Source: Massilioclostridium sp965141735 (GTDB lineage: Bacteria > Bacillota > Clostridia > Oscillospirales > Ruminococcaceae). Taken from it: a DNA stretch of 11,826 nt. Numbering within the stretch: the first letter of the stretch is position 1; each line of letters starts with the position of its first letter. The position numbers were made by a program, and so were the translations under genes. The DNA lies in NCBI GenBank assembly GCA_965141735.1, contig CBCSOX010000071.1, positions 1 through 11,826 on the forward strand, in the 5' to 3' direction. The notes under the pieces are model-generated. The model was not told the origin of the DNA. It worked only from the letters and a program-made list of their open reading frames with translations, and ran no database searches. Positions 6,292 through 11,826 of this stretch are shown piece by piece.

Positions 6292-9200
6292 ATGAAATCA
6301 AAGAACAAATTCTCCAAATCGCTTTTGGCGCTTGTACTCGCTGTCTGCATGATTTTGCAGATGGGTGTCACGCTGGTTTCCGCTCAGGACGGAAGCGGTT
6401 CCGCTTCCACCACAATTGGGGACCTGACCGTTGAGTACACATCCAACCCGATTGGCATCGACGTTGACTCCATCCACTTCGGCTGGAAGATGCACGATGA
6501 AACTGCCCGCGGCAAATCCCAGCAGGCGTACCGCGTCATGGTCGCTTCTTCCAAAGAAAAACTGGAAGCTGGCACCTATGATATGATGGACACCGGCCGG
6601 GTGGATTCTGCGGAGTCTGTTGGCATCAGCTACGAGGGCGAGCCGCTTCAAGCCGCCACCCGTTACTTCTGGAAAGTGGCTGTGTGGGACGAAGCGAACA
6701 ACGAAATCACCTCGACCGAAGAAGCGTATTTTGAGACAAGCCTGCTCGATTCCGGTTGGGGAGAAGCCAAATGGATCGGCAAAACAACTGAAGAAGAAAA
6801 CCAAGTTACCAAATACACAGTCGATGTTGACATTCAGATTGTGAGCGACAGCGCCGGCTTTGCGTTTGGCGCGAAGGGTTCCAGCGATTTCTTTATGTGG
6901 CAGGTCAACACCTTCGATTTCCGCGCGGACAACGCGGTCTATCTGCGCCCGCACATCAAACAGGGGAACTCCTGGGTCGTTCTGCCCGCTTCTTCGAACG
7001 GCAAAGGACCGGAGGTCAACATCACCGACGCAGTCGGCTACACCGGCAGCGAACTGATCGGCAAGACGATTCACATGAAAATCGCAGTGGACAACGGCGT
7101 GATCGACACCTATTTCAATGGCAGCGATGTCTCTGTGCTCCACTATGATTTTGGCAAGGTCGTCCCGGCCGGCAAAATTCTGTTCCGTCAGAATACCGAC
7201 CAGAACGCGACTGAAATTGCCAAATACGACAACATCGTTGTCAAAGATGGGGATGGAAACGTTCTGTTCGAGGAGGATTTCTCGGACGCGACCAACCCGA
7301 GCTTCAACGGCGGCACCATCGAAGATGGTATGCTCAAAGTCGGTAAAACCACCGGCGGCGAAAACATCGTGTTCCAGAACGACGCGGCTGTCAAGGGCAA
7401 CTCTGCCCCCATGCTGCGCAAAGAGTTTGAAACCAATGCGGAGAGAAAAGTAACCGACGCGCGCCTTTACGCCTCTGCGGCAGGTCTCTACGAGATGTAC
7501 CTCAACGGCGAAAAAGTCGGCAAGGATTACTTTAACCCCGGCTACACCGACTACATGAAACGCACCATGTATCAGACCTTTGACGTGACCGGGATGGTCA
7601 AAGACGGCGGCAACGCCCTGAGCGCAATGCTCGGCAAGGGCTGGTACTGCGGCAACATCACCCACGTCGGCCCCAATCGCTTCGGCACAGAGCCCGCCCT
7701 GCTCGCCCGCCTTGTCATCACCTATGACGACGGCAGCAAGGAAGAGATTGTCACCGACAATTCGTGGAAATACAGCGGAGACGGCCCGATCGTCGACAAC
7801 AACTTCCTCGACGGTGAGAAATACGACGCGACCAAAGAGATGCCCGGCTGGGACGAGATCAATTTCGATGAGACCGGCTGGACGAATGCAAGCGTTACCA
7901 CACCGAAAAACATCGGCCCGCTCGAAGCGCAGACTGGCGAAACCGTTCAGCAGGTGGCGACCCTCAACGTGGTTTCCGACCCGACTGAGCCGAAGGAAAA
8001 CGCATTTATCTACAATTTCGGTCAGAACTTTGCGGGCGTTGTCAGCCTCAACCTGCCCGGTGAGTTCACCAAGGCAAACCCCGGACTCAAAATCAGCCTC
8101 CGCCACGGCGAGATGCTCAACGATGATTCCGGCACAGGCGACGACGTCGAGGGCTCCCTCTATGACGAAAACCTGCGTACCTTCAAAGCGATCGACACCT
8201 ACACCATCCGCGGCGATGAAAACGGTGAGGTTTATACCCCCCGCTTCACCTTCCACGGATTCCAGTACCTTGAGATCACCGGTATTGACGAGCCCCTCCC
8301 GAAGGAGTGGGTCACCGGCATCGTGCTGAGCAACGCGCTCGAAACCACCGGCGATTTCAACACCTCCAGCGCTATGATCAACCAGCTCTACAGCAACGTT
8401 ATTTGGGGTCAGCTCAGCAACTTCATCTCGATCCCGACTGACTGCCCGCAGAGAAATGAGAGAATGGGCTGGACAGGCGACGCACAGATCTTTGCGCGCA
8501 CCGCAACCTACAACAGCAACGCGAACCAGTTCTACACCAAATACCTCGGCGACGTGAGAACCTCCCAGCGTTCGGACGGTGCGATTTCCAATGTCGCTCC
8601 CGCCCTCAACGTTTACGAGAGCTACTACAACAACGGCTGGGGCGATGCAGTCACAATCATTCCGTGGCAGATCTACCAGCAGTACGGCGATGTCCAGGTC
8701 ATCCGCGACAACTACGACGCGATGAAAGCTTGGATTGACTGCCTGAAAAACAACACCATTGCGGGCACCCTGCTCCGCCCTGACCAGGGTCTTGGCGACT
8801 GGCTCGCACCGGTTACCACCCCGCAGGGCATCACAGACACCGCGTTCTTTGCACACTCTGCCGAGCTGTTCTCCAAAATGGCTGCCGCCGTTGGCAATGA
8901 CGCCGATGCGCAGACCTACGGGGCGCTCGCAGAGGACATTAAGGCACAGTGGAGAGCGAAATACCAGAACGAAGACGGCTCTCTCAACGTTCAGACACAA
9001 ACGGCATATCTCGTCGCACTTGAGTTTGAAATGCTCAAAGAAGAGGACCGTGCAGTCGTCGCAAAACAGCTTGCGGATGACATCAAAGCGCACGACTATC
9101 ACCTCACCGTCGGCTTTGTCGGCGTCAGCTACCTCTGCCCAATCCTCACCCAGGAGGGTTACAACGATGTAGCCTACAAGCTCCTTGAGCAGGAAACCTA

Positions 9201-11652
9201 CCCGAGCTGGCTGTACTCGATCAAACAGGGCGCAACCACCATCTGGGAGCGCTGGAATTCCTACACCAAGGAAGACGGTTTCGGCCCGGTTGACATGAAC
9301 TCCTTCAACCATTACTCCTTCGGTTCAATCGCAGAGTGGATGTTCCGTGACATCCTCGGCATTGAGCGCAACGAAGATGCTCCCGGCTACAAGGCGTTTA
9401 TCCTCCAGCCGACCTTTGGCGGCAGCCTGACCAGTGCGGACGGCTATTACGATTCCTCTTACGGCACCATCGAAAGCAGCTGGGTGCTCGCAGGAAACGA
9501 TTACTCCTATAACGCAACTGTCCCGGCAAACACCACCGCAACCCTTTATCTGCCCGCTGAAAACGGTGCGGCAGTCTACGAGAGCGGCAAGGACATCACC
9601 AAAGAAGCGGTTGACGGCATCACCTTTGTCGGCTATGAAAACGGCAAAGCGGTCTTCAACCTCGTCTCGGGAAGCTATGCGTTCTCCACCTCGGTTGTCA
9701 ACAAAACTGACCTCCAAAAAGCAGTGGACAACGCGAGAACCTACGGTTCCTTCTTCTACACTGAAGAGAGCTATGCGCCGTTTGCTGAGGTGCGTGCAAA
9801 AGCCGAAGGTTATCTGACCGATCCCACCGTGACCAACGAGCAGATCGCTGCGGTTATCGCAGAACTCGAAGAAGCGATCGGCAACCTCGTGCACATCCCG
9901 CAGCAGGGCACCGAGAGCGATCCGATCCTCATTGGAAGCGTGGAAGACCTTCAGAAATTTGCTGAAGCGGTCAACGAGGGGACTACTTTTAAAGACAAAT
10001 TTGTCAAACTCACCGCTGATCTGGATCTCTCCGGCATCAACTGGACTCCGATCGGCACCGAATCCACGATCACCTCAGGCACTGGTTTTGCCGGAACCTT
10101 TGACGGCAGCCGCCACGTGATCTCCAACCTCACACTTGCCGATACCACTGCTTACGCAACCTTTGGCCTGTTCGGCACGGTTACCGGTACAGTCAAGAAC
10201 CTCGGCATTGAAAATGTCGACATCAAATGCGGCAGCGCTGACTGCCGTGCGGGCGGCCTGATCGGCACCCTGATCGGCGGTTCTGTCACCGACTGTTACA
10301 CCGCAAATGTCACGGTCGACGCGAACAATCGCGTTGGCGCTGGATTTATCGGCCAGAACTACAACGGTACAGTTGAAAACTCGTTTACCAGAAATGTCAA
10401 GATCATTCGCGCTGGCCGTTCTGCAACTTTTGTCAGCGACAACGCGGATGACAACAAAAACAACAAGGGTACCATCAACAACTGCTACGCAGACGGAAGC
10501 ATCACCTCGGGCAACAGCGGCACGGTCAAAAACTCGAGAACTGTGACCGCAGCTGAGCTCAAAGACGGCACCGTCGTCGCTCTCCTCAACGGAGACAGAG
10601 ACGCTGTTTGGGAGCAGGGTGAGAACAACCCGATCTTTGCAGAAGTGGTCATTCCTTCTGTTGACAAGACCGCGCTCGAAAATGCGATTGCAGCAGCAGC
10701 GGCGTACGAGGGCAAAGAGGCCGACTACACACCGGACAGCTGGAAAGCATTTAAGGACGCCCTCGCAGCGGCGAATGACGTCAACAATGACCCGGCAGCT
10801 ACCCAGGATGCTGTCAATGCAGCGGCAGAAGCCCTCAACCAGGCGATTGTCGGCCTGACTGAGACGGAACCTCCGGTGCCGGTGGACACCAATAAGACAA
10901 TCCTCAAGAAAGTGTACGACTACGCGACCGAAGCGAAAGCGGGAAGCGAGTACGCAGGAGCAATCGGAAGCGTGAAGGCGAGCTTTGACGCAGCCTATGC
11001 AGAAGCGGGCCGTGTGTACGAGGACGAAACAGCGAGCCAGGAGCAAGTGGACAGCGCATGGATGAACCTGATGAAGGAAATCCACAAGCTTGGCTTCCAG
11101 GCAGGGGATAAGAAGCAGCTGGAGCTGCTGCTGTTCGAAGCGGACAAGATCGACCTGAGCAAATACGTAGAAGCAGGGCAGGCGGAATTCACCGCAGCGG
11201 TGGAAAAAGCAGAGAACTGCTACAACGATGCGGATGCGCTGCAGGGCGACGTGGAAGAAGCGGTGGAAGCGCTGCTTGAAGCAATGCTGAACCTGCGCTT
11301 CAAAGCGGACAAGAGCGTACTTGCAAACGCACTGGCAAAAGCGTCGCTGATCGATACAGCGGCCTACACAATTGAAAGCGTACAGAACTTTAACGCTGCA
11401 CAAGCAGCGGCAGAAGCCACAATGAACAACGAAGCGCTGAGCAGAGACGATCAGGCGCAGGTGAACAAAGCGGCAGCGGATCTGAACGAAGCGATCAACA
11501 ACCTGGTGCCCAAAGCGGCAGTCCAGGGAGACGCGGGGATGCAGACCGGAGGCAGCAGTGCGAAGACGGGAGACACAACCCCGATCGCAGTTGCCTTTGC
11601 GGCAATCACCCTTGCAGGAGCCTGCTTCGTAATCAAAAAACGCAATCGTTAA
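6292..11652 (+). CDS. Secreted, wall-anchored GH78 alpha-L-rhamnosidase with inserted LamG-like domain, GLUG repeats and FIVAR stalk
   Basis: The 1786-residue protein has a signal peptide (cleavage near VSA|Q, residue 31). An N-terminal beta-sandwich ends at AKWIGKT. An insert at about 168-368 looks like a LamG or concanavalin-like jelly roll (YFNG, ILFRQNTD, YDNIVVKDGDG). The GH78 N-domain resumes at MLRKEF and runs to GWDEINFDETGW. The (alpha/alpha)6 catalytic barrel contains TDCPQRNERMGWTGD (D717, E723, D730; E723 aligns with the general acid of the family) and TTIWERW (E986, expected general base). A C-terminal beta-sandwich ends near 1136. Then come a FIVAR-type module (1137-1199), a GLUG-type beta repeat region (about 1207-1423, with GTFDG, GLFG, GGLIG), another FIVAR module (from 1458) and three more (from 1534, 1606 and 1673). 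The sorting signal is SAKTGD (T1759), then a hydrophobic segment and KKRNR. It should release terminal alpha-L-rhamnose from glycans or glycosides outside the cell. Ordinary GH78 enzymes are roughly half this length; the extra length is binding and stalk modules. Confidence 0.95.
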   Translation: MKSKNKFSKSLLALVLAVCMILQMGVTLVSAQDGSGSASTTIGDLTVEYTSNPIGIDVDSIHFGWKMHDETARGKSQQAYRVMVASSKEKLEAGTYDMMDTGRVDSAESVGISYEGEPLQAATRYFWKVAVWDEANNEITSTEEAYFETSLLDSGWGEAKWIGKTTEEENQVTKYTVDVDIQIVSDSAGFAFGAKGSSDFFMWQVNTFDFRADNAVYLRPHIKQGNSWVVLPASSNGKGPEVNITDAVGYTGSELIGKTIHMKIAVDNGVIDTYFNGSDVSVLHYDFGKVVPAGKILFRQNTDQNATEIAKYDNIVVKDGDGNVLFEEDFSDATNPSFNGGTIEDGMLKVGKTTGGENIVFQNDAAVKGNSAPMLRKEFETNAERKVTDARLYASAAGLYEMYLNGEKVGKDYFNPGYTDYMKRTMYQTFDVTGMVKDGGNALSAMLGKGWYCGNITHVGPNRFGTEPALLARLVITYDDGSKEEIVTDNSWKYSGDGPIVDNNFLDGEKYDATKEMPGWDEINFDETGWTNASVTTPKNIGPLEAQTGETVQQVATLNVVSDPTEPKENAFIYNFGQNFAGVVSLNLPGEFTKANPGLKISLRHGEMLNDDSGTGDDVEGSLYDENLRTFKAIDTYTIRGDENGEVYTPRFTFHGFQYLEITGIDEPLPKEWVTGIVLSNALETTGDFNTSSAMINQLYSNVIWGQLSNFISIPTDCPQRNERMGWTGDAQIFARTATYNSNANQFYTKYLGDVRTSQRSDGAISNVAPALNVYESYYNNGWGDAVTIIPWQIYQQYGDVQVIRDNYDAMKAWIDCLKNNTIAGTLLRPDQGLGDWLAPVTTPQGITDTAFFAHSAELFSKMAAAVGNDADAQTYGALAEDIKAQWRAKYQNEDGSLNVQTQTAYLVALEFEMLKEEDRAVVAKQLADDIKAHDYHLTVGFVGVSYLCPILTQEGYNDVAYKLLEQETYPSWLYSIKQGATTIWERWNSYTKEDGFGPVDMNSFNHYSFGSIAEWMFRDILGIERNEDAPGYKAFILQPTFGGSLTSADGYYDSSYGTIESSWVLAGNDYSYNATVPANTTATLYLPAENGAAVYESGKDITKEAVDGITFVGYENGKAVFNLVSGSYAFSTSVVNKTDLQKAVDNARTYGSFFYTEESYAPFAEVRAKAEGYLTDPTVTNEQIAAVIAELEEAIGNLVHIPQQGTESDPILIGSVEDLQKFAEAVNEGTTFKDKFVKLTADLDLSGINWTPIGTESTITSGTGFAGTFDGSRHVISNLTLADTTAYATFGLFGTVTGTVKNLGIENVDIKCGSADCRAGGLIGTLIGGSVTDCYTANVTVDANNRVGAGFIGQNYNGTVENSFTRNVKIIRAGRSATFVSDNADDNKNNKGTINNCYADGSITSGNSGTVKNSRTVTAAELKDGTVVALLNGDRDAVWEQGENNPIFAEVVIPSVDKTALENAIAAAAAYEGKEADYTPDSWKAFKDALAAANDVNNDPAATQDAVNAAAEALNQAIVGLTETEPPVPVDTNKTILKKVYDYATEAKAGSEYAGAIGSVKASFDAAYAEAGRVYEDETASQEQVDSAWMNLMKEIHKLGFQAGDKKQLELLLFEADKIDLSKYVEAGQAEFTAAVEKAENCYNDADALQGDVEEAVEALLEAMLNLRFKADKSVLANALAKASLIDTAAYTIESVQNFNAAQAAAEATMNNEALSRDDQAQVNKAAADLNEAINNLVPKAAVQGDAGMQTGGSSAKTGDTTPIAVAFAAITLAGACFVIKKRNR
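10876..11316 (+). repeat. FIVAR-stalk DNA block, copy 2 (matches 4386-4826)
   Basis: This is the second copy of the block, encoding two FIVAR-type modules of the GH78 protein. Positions 10909-11300 are identical to 4419-4810. The module after it (protein residues 1673-1740) resembles the matching module of the first gene in protein (both have NEALSRDDQA) but differs clearly in DNA. From 10911 to the stop I count about 15 CTG, 4 CTT and no CTC leucine codons, while the 300 bases before use mainly CTC. Confidence 0.95.
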
Positions 11653-11667
11653 GATACCAATTTTATA

Positions 11668-11707
11668 GAAAACAGGCCGGACCCGTTCAGGGTCCGGCCT
11701 GTTTTTT
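11668..11707 (+). terminator. Strong Rho-independent terminator of the GH78 gene
   Basis: AACAGGCCGGACCC (11671-11684) pairs perfectly with GGGTCCGGCCTGTT (11690-11703) around GTTCA, within a run of six T (11702-11707). It starts about 16 bases after the TAA stop, so the GH78 gene ends its own transcript. Confidence 0.95.
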
Positions 11708-11778
11708 GTATTGAATCAAGCAACCACTGACTTTGCCATTTGAGCATCGCCTTGACTGCCGGCTGTCCCGTTGTTGCT

Positions 11779-11811
11779 TTGCATTTAAACAGAAAAAATA
11801 TTGCATTTAAA
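11779..11811. repeat. Two direct copies of TTGCATTTAAA, 22 bases apart
   Basis: TTGCATTTAAA occurs at 11779-11789 and 11801-11811. The 22-base spacing is close to two DNA helix turns, which suits paired binding sites of a regulator upstream of a next gene beyond the window. In AT-rich DNA this may also be chance. Confidence 0.35.
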
Positions 11812-11826
11812 ATGAAAAAGCAAAAG

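Noticed and set aside
6298..9312. A 1004-codon open frame on the minus strand inside the GH78 gene
   Set aside because: It has no family motifs and lies fully opposite a well-supported gene. Codon bias of the plus-strand gene explains its length.
10075..11403. A 442-codon open frame on the minus strand across the stalk of the GH78 gene
   Set aside because: It is the shadow of repetitive FIVAR and GLUG coding sequence. Parts of it recur opposite the first gene only because the shared block is identical.

Overview
The window looks like an accessory carbohydrate-degradation locus of a Gram-positive gut-type bacterium, probably a Clostridia/Oscillospirales-like Firmicute. The genes are moderately GC-rich and separated by AT-rich gaps. 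They have AAGGAG-type ribosome binding sites, sigma-A-like promoters and Gram-positive wall-sorting tails. The lineage is an inference from these features; there is no rRNA or other marker.

Layout: positions 1-51 are the last 16 codons and stop of a surface protein that begins outside the window, followed by an intrinsic terminator (85-116). A decayed IS200-type insertion sequence occupies about 121-812. It has hairpins at both ends and a broken tnpA gene. A promoter (1136-1164) then leads into the first large gene (1215-5183). This encodes a secreted, wall-anchored glycoside hydrolase of GH106-like (alpha-L-rhamnosidase) type with two discoidin-like carbohydrate-binding domains inserted in the catalytic unit. 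It ends at its own terminator (5192-5230). About 800 bases with no convincing gene follow. A near-consensus promoter (6032-6060) and an unusually structured leader of about 225 nt then precede the second large gene (6292-11652). This encodes a secreted, wall-anchored GH78 alpha-L-rhamnosidase with an inserted LamG-like domain and a GLUG-type repeat domain. A strong terminator (11668-11707) closes it.

The two enzymes are independent transcription units but appear designed alike: signal peptide, catalytic unit carrying an inserted sugar-binding-type module, a stalk of FIVAR-type helical repeats, and a SA[QK]TGD sorting signal. Both probably act on rhamnose-containing glycans such as pectic rhamnogalacturonan or rhamnosylated plant compounds while fixed to the cell surface. 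The substrate is an inference, and no transporter, regulator or rhamnose catabolism gene lies in the window.

The most striking sequence fact is that the stalks share a 441-bp block with only five differences, including 392 bp of perfect identity, while flanking modules are clearly diverged. Together with an abrupt switch in leucine codon use at the start of this block in the second gene, this points to recent modular recombination or gene conversion between surface-protein genes.
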